The notes under the pieces are model-generated. The model saw nothing but the letters and a program-made list of their open reading frames with translations, was not told where the DNA came from and made no database searches. Made by a program: the position numbers and the translations under genes. A stretch of 64,000 nt of DNA, taken from contig JAJVIP010000002.1 in the NCBI GenBank assembly GCA_022072025.1, positions 101,356 through 165,355 on the forward strand. Reading direction: 5' to 3'. Position 1 is the stretch's first letter. The number at the start of each line of letters is the position of its first letter. The stretch is from Elusimicrobiota bacterium. GTDB lineage: Bacteria > Elusimicrobiota > Elusimicrobia > F11. Positions 12,511-19,225 of this stretch are shown piece after piece.

Positions 12511-12516
12511 TCCACA
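12487..12516. promoter_or_regulatory. Cluster of three DnaA-box-like 9-mers
   Basis: Two exact copies of TTATCCACA (12487-12495 and 12499-12507) and one copy with a single change, TAATCCACA (12508-12516), stand in the same orientation within 30 bp. They span the last codons and stop of the second GT4 gene. TTATCCACA is the strongest E. coli-type DnaA box. Chance occurrence of three so close is unlikely. No dnaA, dnaN or AT-rich unwinding region is in the window, so this is more likely a DnaA titration or regulatory site than an origin. The opposite strand reads as spaced GTGGA motifs, which partly resembles the leader ahead of mraZ. Confidence 0.5.
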
Positions 12517-12540
12517 ATTGATTGAACAATGGCGAGAAAA

Positions 12541-12556
12541 GGGATTTCAGTATCCC
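12541..12556 (+). other. Small hairpin in the 12511-12736 intergenic gap
   Basis: GGGAT and ATCCC form a 5-bp stem with a 6-nt loop 30 bp after the GT4 stop. No T-run follows, so it is a poor intrinsic terminator. The rest of this 226-bp gap has no convincing ORF. It has a palindrome-like ACAAA/TTTGT pair near 12690 and only weak promoter-like boxes. The promoter of the next gene group is probably here but I cannot place it. Confidence 0.25.
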
Positions 12557-12736
12557 ACTTGAATAACCCATACGAGTAGTCTTGGAGTCGAAGCCTCTTA
12601 ACTAAGGTGGGTTTGATATTCTTCTAACAATAGAACTCGATAGTAAATCGCAGCGGGGAGTTTCTTAAACGAACTTTCACCTCACAAAAATATATTTGTC
12701 CTGGAGTGCGCCTTACTATTAGTATTGCGACACATC

Positions 12737-13501
12737 ATGTTGACGCCATTCAACCTCTCCATCATTATAATCACACGAAACGAAGAGCATGACATCGATC
12801 AGTGTCTCGCATCTGTGAAAGATATTGCTTCGGAAATCATCCTGGTCGATTCGGGTTCAACGGATCGAACCTTGGAAATAGCACGCCTCTATACCGACAG
12901 AATTTTTCAAAAAAAATGGGAGGGGTACAGTCGCCAGAAACAATATGCCCTTGATCTCGCTCAGGGGCCGTGGGTCCTTAACATTGACGCCGACGAACGC
13001 GTGACGCCTGCTCTTCGAGAAGAAATTCTTGAGACCCTTAAGAAAAAAGATTCGGCGTTGTTTGGGGGGTATTTCATTCCCTTCCATCATTATTTTATGG
13101 GGCGACGTTTGCGTTTTGGCGGTTTGGCAAATGAAACTCATTTGCGACTTTTTAAAAAACAGGGAGCGTCCTATGGGGCCGAAAGTGTTCATGAGGGAAT
13201 TCGCGCGCAGGGAACGATCGGAAAATTAAAAGGAGCCATTGATCATCAAAGTTACAGGGATTTAAGGGAATATCTTGAAAAATGCAATGAATACACAAGC
13301 GCCATCGCCAAAAAGAAATGGGAAGCCGGAGAGCGGTTTCATTGGTGGCATCATTTGAGATTGCCTCTGGAGTTTGTGGTTCGATATGGATTAAAGATGG
13401 GGTTTTTGGATGGTCAGGCGGGTTTGACCTATGCGCTTCTCTCCTCCTATTATGTTTGGCTCAAGTTTTTAAAATTACGTGAACTTCAGGAGAAAATATG
13501 A
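12737..13501 (+). CDS. Glycosyltransferase family 2, WaaE/KdtX-like
   Basis: A GT-A fold glycosyltransferase of about 254 residues. The N-terminus has LSIIIITRNEEHDIDQCL, then the donor-binding SEIILVDSGSTDRTLEIA, and VLNIDADERVTPAL, where DAD is the metal-binding DxD. WKGY-like KKWEGYSRQKQYAL and the long C-terminal region with RLFKKQGASYGAESVHEG are typical of the WaaE/LgtF type that adds glucose to LPS core heptose. ATG 12737 is chosen over TTG 12725. No ribosome-binding site is evident for either. It opens a new gene group and overlaps the next gene as ATGA. Confidence 0.88.
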   Translation: MLTPFNLSIIIITRNEEHDIDQCLASVKDIASEIILVDSGSTDRTLEIARLYTDRIFQKKWEGYSRQKQYALDLAQGPWVLNIDADERVTPALREEILETLKKKDSALFGGYFIPFHHYFMGRRLRFGGLANETHLRLFKKQGASYGAESVHEGIRAQGTIGKLKGAIDHQSYRDLREYLEKCNEYTSAIAKKKWEAGERFHWWHHLRLPLEFVVRYGLKMGFLDGQAGLTYALLSSYYVWLKFLKLRELQEKI

Positions 13502-14313
13502 TCTCGGCTTTGGTTTCAGGTCTTGCTGTTGCGGCGGTGGGCGCTTTAAGCGCGCGTTGGAACTGGTGGCGTCCGTCTCGGCCAGGCATTCCCATTCTCA
13601 TGTATCACAAGGTGGGGGACCCTCCAGAAGGTTCCCAATTAAAAAAGTTGTGGGTTTCGACGGATGTTTTTCGCAATCAGTTGGCTTACTTGGCTGAACA
13701 TCAATACACACCTATAACATTCAGAGAATTGTACGCGCATTGGGACAACAATCATCCCCTTCCTCCCCGGCCCGTGATCATTACGTTTGATGATGGGTAC
13801 GCCAATAATTATGAAAATGCATTTCCCATCCTTAGAGATTTCGGATTTAAGGCCGTTCTTTTTGTGGTGGTTCAAACCGTTGGTTGGGACAATCGCTGGC
13901 ATGATCCAAAATCTGAAACTCGGATCAACATGATTTCTTGGGCGCAACTCAAAGATCTCCAGAAAGCGGGATGGGAAATTGGGTCTCACACCATGAATCA
14001 TCCGAATCTCCAGAAAATTGAAATGAAAGAAGTTAAGGTTGAGATGGAAAAAAGCCGATCCATCATCACGGAATTTTTAGAAGAAGCGCCTCACACCTTT
14101 GCCTATCCCTACGGCTCGGGTGAAGATGTTCCGAGCATTCGAGAAAAAGTCAAAGAGGTGGGATACCGAATCGCGGTGGGAGTTCATGCGGGCAAGTGGA
14201 ATCTGGACCAAATCAAAAACTCTCCCTACAACTTGCCACGTGTGTTTGTTCGCGGGGATGACACCATGATTGACTTTCATCTTCAACTGACCCGCGGTCA
14301 ATCCAGGTTATAA
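13498..14313 (+). CDS. Polysaccharide deacetylase (CE4 family), membrane-anchored or secreted
   Basis: A NodB-homology deacetylase that removes N-acetyl groups from a sugar polymer. The N-terminal 20 residues are hydrophobic and may be a signal anchor. The catalytic motifs are present: ITFDDGYANNYENAF (base Asp and metal Asp), GSHTMNHPNL (the metal-binding HxxxH), and AYPYGSG. GIPILMYHKVGD at about residue 30 is the usual first strand. Within an LPS glycosyltransferase cluster the substrate could be a cell-surface sugar, but peptidoglycan or an exopolysaccharide is equally possible. It overlaps the GT2 gene by 4 bp. Confidence 0.9.
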   Translation: MISALVSGLAVAAVGALSARWNWWRPSRPGIPILMYHKVGDPPEGSQLKKLWVSTDVFRNQLAYLAEHQYTPITFRELYAHWDNNHPLPPRPVIITFDDGYANNYENAFPILRDFGFKAVLFVVVQTVGWDNRWHDPKSETRINMISWAQLKDLQKAGWEIGSHTMNHPNLQKIEMKEVKVEMEKSRSIITEFLEEAPHTFAYPYGSGEDVPSIREKVKEVGYRIAVGVHAGKWNLDQIKNSPYNLPRVFVRGDDTMIDFHLQLTRGQSRL

Positions 14314-14315
14314 AC

Positions 14316-15260
14316 CTGAGACGTCTGGCTTACCCTTTGTCCCTCCTCTATTTTGGAGGGTTGCGTCTTGACCGGTGGTGGAAATCCAGACGCGCCGTCA
14401 CGCTTCCCAAACCCGTGGTTTCAATTGGGAACCTCACCTGGGGGGGCACAGGAAAAACGCCGATCCTCATCTATATGGCACGGGGACTAAAAGAACGGGG
14501 CGTTCAACCCGCCATTTTGACCCGGGGGTATGGCGTTGATGAAGTCACTCTGATGAAAGAAAAGTGCCCTGGCGTTTGTTTGGGAGTGGGCCCCCAACGG
14601 TTAAAGAGTGCCGAACAGTTGCTCAAAACCAACTCCCTTGATGTTTTTCTGTTGGATGATGGGTTCCAGCATTGGCGGCTTCGCCGAAATTTAGACATCG
14701 TGTGTATTGATGCCACTTCCCATTTGGAAGATGATTGTTTGTTGCCAGCAGGATCTCTCCGGGAACCTTTGGCGGCATTGGCGAGAGCAGATCTAATTGT
14801 TATCACCCGTTCTCACTTGGTTTCATCCATGGATTTGGAAAAACTACGAGCGCTTATCCACTCAAAAAATCCCTCCAGCCCCATTCTCACAGGGCAGTTC
14901 AAAAGTCAATTGCGCCAAATGAAGGGTTCACATATTGTGCCGTGGAACTTTATCAAAGGAAAAAGGGTGGTGGCCTTGTCAGCCATTGGGAATCCTGACG
15001 CCTTTGAAAAAGAATTGGCCATGGAAGGGGCTCAAATCGTTCCGCTGAGATATCGTGATCATTTTAATTATCAACCCCACGACGCGGAAAAAATAAAGAA
15101 CGCGGTCGAAAAACTGGGGGGGCTGTTGGTCACCACAGAGAAAGATTGGGTCAAATTAAAGCAGTGGGATTTGGACGCGTTGGTTGTCGAACAGACTTTT
15201 TCATTTCAAGAAAAAGACGAATCAAAGTTTTGGGAAGTTTTGAAAAGGGTGATATCTTGA
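14316..15260 (+). CDS. lpxK: Tetraacyldisaccharide 4'-kinase
   Basis: LpxK phosphorylates the 4' position of the lipid A disaccharide, giving lipid IVA. The P-loop is VSIGNLTWGGTGKTP, with the downstream LTRGYG, LLDDGFQHWRL and the PAGSLREPL stretch all in place. There is no ATG or GTG at the 5' end. TTG 14337 would remove the residues before PLSLLY. CTG 14316, with AGG 8 nt upstream, gives an N-terminus RRLAYPLSLLY that matches the length of known LpxK N-termini, so I favour it. The stop overlaps the acyltransferase start as TTGA. Confidence 0.94.
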   Translation: MRRLAYPLSLLYFGGLRLDRWWKSRRAVTLPKPVVSIGNLTWGGTGKTPILIYMARGLKERGVQPAILTRGYGVDEVTLMKEKCPGVCLGVGPQRLKSAEQLLKTNSLDVFLLDDGFQHWRLRRNLDIVCIDATSHLEDDCLLPAGSLREPLAALARADLIVITRSHLVSSMDLEKLRALIHSKNPSSPILTGQFKSQLRQMKGSHIVPWNFIKGKRVVALSAIGNPDAFEKELAMEGAQIVPLRYRDHFNYQPHDAEKIKNAVEKLGGLLVTTEKDWVKLKQWDLDALVVEQTFSFQEKDESKFWEVLKRVIS

Positions 15261-16138
15261 AACGTTTGAAACATGTGGCAGAGTTTGTTTTGGTGAAACT
15301 CCTGGATGGTTTTTTTTGTTCGCTTCCATTCCCCTTGGCCATACAGCTTGGGATGGGATTGGGAGTTTTTCTCTCCAAAATTATTCCCAAGCGAAACGCG
15401 CTTATCTTGTCCAATTTGGAACGGGCTTTTCCAGAAATGCCTGAAAATGAGCGTCACCGAACCGCCTGGGCGGTTTGGAAAAACTTGGGACGCGTGGCTG
15501 TTGAATTTTTGCGGCTTCAGGAGATTCTTAAGAATTCCAAGAAATTTCCTTTCATTTGGGAAGGAGTGGATCAACTGGATAACTTCGTAAAACAGAAGAC
15601 CGGAGTCATTCTATTGGCGGCCCATTATTGTAATTGGGAGGTCCTTGGCGCCGCCATTGCCGCCCGTTTTCCTGAGTTTACCGCGATCGCGCGCCCCATG
15701 CGAAACCCCTATGTGGAAGAATGGGTTCAAAAGAAAAGAGGTTTGGGAGGGACAAGAATTATTCTTCATCGTCAAGCGGTGAAGGCCTCTCTCAAGTGGA
15801 TCAAGGCCCATCATATGATTGGAATACTCATCGATCAGAATCTTTATACGGGAGGGGAATTTGTGTCCTTTTTTGGTCGGCCAGCCGCTACAACCACCTT
15901 GCCGGCTTTGCTTCATGCGAGAACCCAAGCCCCTGTCATCATCACCTATGTTGAGCGAGAAGGCGCTGGATTTCGAGCTCGATTCACGCCCCCCATTTTG
16001 CCCCCGCCTCAAATTACGGGTGAGAATTCCATTAAAGCGCACACCCAGGCCATATCAGACAATATCGAGAATATTATTCGACGATATCCCGAAAACTGGT
16101 TTTGGGTTCATAACCGATGGAAACGGAAAAAAGATTGA
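15257..16138 (+). CDS. Lipid A biosynthesis acyltransferase, LpxL/HtrB family
   Basis: This family adds secondary acyl chains to Kdo2-lipid IVA at the inner membrane. An N-terminal hydrophobic stretch leads into ALILSNLERAFPEM. The catalytic His motif is LLAAHYCNWEVLG (HX4E). LIDQNLYTGGEFVSFFGRPA and FWVHNRWKRKK near the end are characteristic. TTG 15257, with AAAAGGG about 8 nt upstream, overlaps the lpxK stop as TTGA and gives about 293 residues, a usual size. An open frame runs further upstream but inside lpxK. Only one LpxL-type gene is seen here. The DUF374 domain at 7.4 kb is a different LPLAT type. Confidence 0.92.
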   Translation: MKRLKHVAEFVLVKLLDGFFCSLPFPLAIQLGMGLGVFLSKIIPKRNALILSNLERAFPEMPENERHRTAWAVWKNLGRVAVEFLRLQEILKNSKKFPFIWEGVDQLDNFVKQKTGVILLAAHYCNWEVLGAAIAARFPEFTAIARPMRNPYVEEWVQKKRGLGGTRIILHRQAVKASLKWIKAHHMIGILIDQNLYTGGEFVSFFGRPAATTTLPALLHARTQAPVIITYVEREGAGFRARFTPPILPPPQITGENSIKAHTQAISDNIENIIRRYPENWFWVHNRWKRKKD

Positions 16139-17139
16139 GAGAAGAACCCAGTCCAAAAAAGATTTTGGTGGTTGCCTTGGATAATTTGGGGGATGCGGTC
16201 ATGGCTTCTGCCTCGTTAAGGCTCATCAAGGAGATTTTTCCTGAGTCTCATGTGGGTTTTTGGGTCAAAGAATATGTGGCTGATTTGTTTGCGGGGCATT
16301 CCTTGATTGACTCCTTGCATGCTGCTGATCCCTTTTGGGACAAATCCCCCGGACATGCAAAAGGAGGTCTGAGAAAATTTTTTCGTGTTTGGAGAGATAT
16401 CAAAAAGGCGAAATATGACCGTGTGTATTTGCTCAATACAGAATGGCGCCGCGCGTTGTGTTGTTGGCTGGCGGGTATCCCAGAACGGGTGGGGTACGAT
16501 CGGCGAAAAAGCCGATTTTTTTTAAGCCACCCCCAGACCTTTTCTGAAACCGCTCATCATATGATTGATATCCATTTGGATTTAATCCAGCGGGACGCTG
16601 AGAAAAATAAGAGCCAACAATATCTTCCGTTTCTCGAGGTAACAGAAAAAGAGGAAGGTTGGTGGCGGGGATGGTCACAGGAAAAGAAGTTTCAGAACGG
16701 GAAAATAATGGCGCTTCACTTCTTTTCTGGAGATGTGGAAAAAAATTGGCCTCTTTCTTCCTGGGGAAAACTCATTCAGCTTTTATTTCAGGAATATCCA
16801 TCGTTTAAATTCTTGGTTTTGGTGGGGCCTGACGAAGAATCAAGGCTTGATGGCCTGCGAGAAGTTCTCTCAAAATCTCAAGTGGAAATATTGTCACCCA
16901 CCTTGGGACAGCTAAAAGAACTCCTGTCTCATGCTTGTTTATATATCGGAGGAGATTCGGGGCCCGGTCATGTGGCGGGAGCGCTGGGAACGTCTGTGAT
17001 TTCACTTTTTGGTTCCACCGATCCCAGTCGTTACCGACCCCAGGGGAAGGGGCGGTTTAAGGTGCTTCAGAAAATTCCCTTGCGTTCACTTTCTGTGCAG
17101 GAAGTGTTTGAAGAAATAAAAAAAATCACTCATGTATAA
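16117..17139 (+). CDS. Glycosyltransferase family 9, heptosyltransferase-like
   Basis: A second GT9 enzyme (about 340 residues). The first domain has KKILVVALDNLGDAVMASAS, close to the WaaC/WaaF/RfaF N-terminus. The second domain has YIGGDSGPGHVAGALGTSV and SLFGSTDPSRYRP, the nucleotide-sugar site. It lacks the cysteine-rich tail found in the other GT9 at 9.4 kb. The ATG at 16117 overlaps the acyltransferase gene by 22 bp. A role in LPS core assembly fits the context, but donor and acceptor are unknown. Confidence 0.9.
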   Translation: METEKRLREEPSPKKILVVALDNLGDAVMASASLRLIKEIFPESHVGFWVKEYVADLFAGHSLIDSLHAADPFWDKSPGHAKGGLRKFFRVWRDIKKAKYDRVYLLNTEWRRALCCWLAGIPERVGYDRRKSRFFLSHPQTFSETAHHMIDIHLDLIQRDAEKNKSQQYLPFLEVTEKEEGWWRGWSQEKKFQNGKIMALHFFSGDVEKNWPLSSWGKLIQLLFQEYPSFKFLVLVGPDEESRLDGLREVLSKSQVEILSPTLGQLKELLSHACLYIGGDSGPGHVAGALGTSVISLFGSTDPSRYRPQGKGRFKVLQKIPLRSLSVQEVFEEIKKITHV

Positions 17140-17148
17140 TTGGTTTCA

Positions 17149-18405
17149 ATGAAATTTTTTCCTCCCTCGAGGCTGATGTTTCTGGCCCTTTTTGGTTTGG
17201 CCCTGAATATTTCCATATCTGTTGCTGAAATTTTGGCTGGTCTTTTACTCATCGAATGGTTCTGGCGGGCGGTGAAATCTTGGAAAAGAACGGGTTTTCA
17301 ACAAGACCAACTCTTTAAAACGCCATTGGATATTCCCATTTTCCTTTTCGTTCTTTGGACCCTTGTTTTGGTGGTGTTTCAACAGACCACCGGAATTCGA
17401 GATATGTTGAGCAACCAATCCGCTTTGCTGCTTTTCTTTTGGGCCGCCAACGCGTTGAACAAAATTGAAAAACAGAAGTTGCAAGAATGGCTTTGTTGGG
17501 GTTCTGTTTTTGTTGGGTTTTGGGGGATTTTGCAGTATGTGGGCAAAGTTAATTATTTGCCTTTTCAGAGAACGTTCGTGATTCCAGAATTCATGACGTC
17601 ATGGCCGCAGTGGTTGGTGCATGAACTCGCGCTTAACAACGAGCGAGCCCAAGGCTTTAGAAGCCATCCAATTACTTATGCTGAAAGTATGGTTCCCGGC
17701 TTTTTCCTTGTTTTGAGTGGAGGGGCTCTTGCTCTTCAGTCCCGGTTTTCAAATGTGAAGAAATCTTTCGGGCTTCTTCTCAGCGTCCTTTTAATGGCCG
17801 GGGGATTTCTGTTTTCGCAAAGTCGCGGCGTTTGGGTGGGTTTGGCCGTTGGGATTCTTGTGTTTGGAGCCCTTCAGGGGCGGCGGTTCTTTTTGACCAC
17901 GTTGCTTGTTTTGTTGGGGTCTATTTCCTTGGTTCTCACTTTTTCTCCAAAAATAAGAGGACGTGTGCTGAGTGTTGTTTCCTCTTCGTCTGGATCGGTG
18001 GGAGATCAGTACAGCAAATCCACCCGTTACGATCTCTGGCGAGGTGCATGGAACGGAATAAAAGAACGTCCGTTGATGGGGCATGGCCTCAGAGGGGTCA
18101 AACTTAAAAGCATCGATCCCATTTCTCTTGAAGAGAGAGTTTGGACGGAAACGCACAACATGTATTTACAAATCACATTGGAGTTGGGAGCGGTGGGGTT
18201 GGGCCTGTTTATTTGGATTCTTGTGGTGATCTGGTGGAAGATTTGGTTTTGGCGTGATCCGTTGCGCCCGGCAATGGGAGGAATGTTTGTCTGTTTTCTC
18301 GTGGCGGGTTTAACCGAATCTTGGACCAAAGATCAAGAAGTGGCCATGATTTTTTGGTTGATGATGGGAATTTTGATGAGTCCGTTCGGTCATGAAGAAG
18401 CTTAA
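17149..18405 (+). CDS. O-antigen ligase/polymerase-like membrane protein (Wzy_C)
   Basis: An integral membrane protein of about 418 residues with roughly ten or more hydrophobic helices. The key feature is the large loop and following helix: RYDLWRGAWNGIKERPLMG, GHGLRG, then TETHNMYLQITLELGAVGL. This fits the Wzy_C domain of O-antigen ligases (WaaL) and polymerases, whose loop Arg and His residues act at the undecaprenyl-linked sugar. SQSRGVWVG in the middle is also typical. ATG 17149 is preferred over TTG 17140. It follows GT9 closely and overlaps gmhB by 14 bp. Ligase versus polymerase cannot be told from sequence. Confidence 0.85.
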   Translation: MKFFPPSRLMFLALFGLALNISISVAEILAGLLLIEWFWRAVKSWKRTGFQQDQLFKTPLDIPIFLFVLWTLVLVVFQQTTGIRDMLSNQSALLLFFWAANALNKIEKQKLQEWLCWGSVFVGFWGILQYVGKVNYLPFQRTFVIPEFMTSWPQWLVHELALNNERAQGFRSHPITYAESMVPGFFLVLSGGALALQSRFSNVKKSFGLLLSVLLMAGGFLFSQSRGVWVGLAVGILVFGALQGRRFFLTTLLVLLGSISLVLTFSPKIRGRVLSVVSSSSGSVGDQYSKSTRYDLWRGAWNGIKERPLMGHGLRGVKLKSIDPISLEERVWTETHNMYLQITLELGAVGLGLFIWILVVIWWKIWFWRDPLRPAMGGMFVCFLVAGLTESWTKDQEVAMIFWLMMGILMSPFGHEEA

Positions 18406-18946
18406 GCCGGCGGTATTTCTTGACAGGGATGGCACTCTCATTGATGAGCGTGGCTATTTATCGGATCCCGAAAAAATTTTCTTTTATCCTTGTGTTTACG
18501 AAGCGTTGCGAAATCTTCATCGCGCGGGGTTTCGACTTGTGGTGATCACCAATCAATCCGGGGTGGGAAGAGGTTATTTTTCACTTAAGCAACTCTCGAA
18601 AATAAATCAGCGGTTTAAAAAGATTTTGGCTAAAAAAGGGGCTCGGGTTGATGGTATTTATTTTTGCCCGCACCACCCAGAAGCGGGTTGCCTTTGTCGA
18701 AAACCGGGCGTTGCTTTGGCGCGCCGAGCCGCGCGCGATTTAAATTTGGACCTCAAAAGGTCATTTGTCATTGGGGATCAAATGACCGATATGAACATGT
18801 CTTCCAAACTTAACATTCCCGGGGTGTTGGTGCTGACAGGATTTGGTCGTTCCAATCGACTTAAAGCAAAGGGGGTGGCTAAAAAAATAACAAGCAATAT
18901 TTCCACCGCCGCGAGATGGATACTTTCCTTCCCTCAATTTAGGTAG
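18392..18946 (+). CDS. gmhB: D-glycero-beta-D-manno-heptose 1,7-bisphosphate 7-phosphatase
   Basis: GmhB dephosphorylates heptose 1,7-bisphosphate on the way to ADP-heptose. It is a HAD phosphatase with the nucleophile motif FLDRDGTLI (Asp11, Asp13), the ITNQSGVGRG motif, the zinc-binding loop CPHHPEAGCLCRKP typical of GmhB and HisB, and VIGDQMTDM near the end. At 184 residues it has normal length. The kinase step is encoded at 22.3 kb. No adenylyltransferase domain and no gmhA are in this window. A gap with palindromic DNA follows. Confidence 0.93.
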   Translation: MKKLKPAVFLDRDGTLIDERGYLSDPEKIFFYPCVYEALRNLHRAGFRLVVITNQSGVGRGYFSLKQLSKINQRFKKILAKKGARVDGIYFCPHHPEAGCLCRKPGVALARRAARDLNLDLKRSFVIGDQMTDMNMSSKLNIPGVLVLTGFGRSNRLKAKGVAKKITSNISTAARWILSFPQFR

Positions 18947-18970
18947 ATTCGCCACATATATGAAATGGAA

Positions 18971-19183
18971 TCGTATGATCTTGTTTTTATACGAAGAAAT
19001 GTTTGAAGTACGCCGTCGCCCCGGCCTAGTTTTTAAGCGGAGTGATGGTTGGCAAGTGTATAAGCCGGGGCCTAGTCGTTCCGGCAGAAGGTGTGATGGG
19101 ATCACCTCCCCCTCCGGAGAGGCTGGGTCCCGGCTTATGCTCTTCTCGGCGTACACATCCTTTAAAATATGGGCCGGGACGAC
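18971..19183. repeat. Nested palindromic element in the gmhB-GT39 gap
   Basis: The 280-bp gap after gmhB holds several inverted repeats. A short one is TCGTAT/ATACGA (18971-18976, 18989-18994). A large one is nested. GTACGCCG (19008-19015) pairs with CGGCGTAC (19147-19154). ATAAGCCGGG (19060-19069) pairs with CCCGGCTTAT (19129-19138). Inside is GTGAT/ATCAC (19093-19105) and the palindrome CTCCGGAG (19112-19119). A competing pair is GTCGCCCCGGCC (19015-19026) with GGCCGGGACGAC (19172-19183, one mismatch). The element is richer in GC than the flanks. It looks like a mobile palindromic (REP/MITE-like) unit and not like a gene, although short ORFs on both strands cross it. Confidence 0.6.
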
Positions 19184-19225
19184 GGCCATGCTTGATCCCT
19201 TGTTGGGTTGCGGCTAAGCCGCGAT

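Noticed and set aside
12487-12516. A chromosomal origin (oriC)
   Set aside because: DnaA boxes alone are not enough: no dnaA/dnaN, no AT-rich 13-mers, no clear box array beyond three, and the boxes lie mostly in coding sequence.
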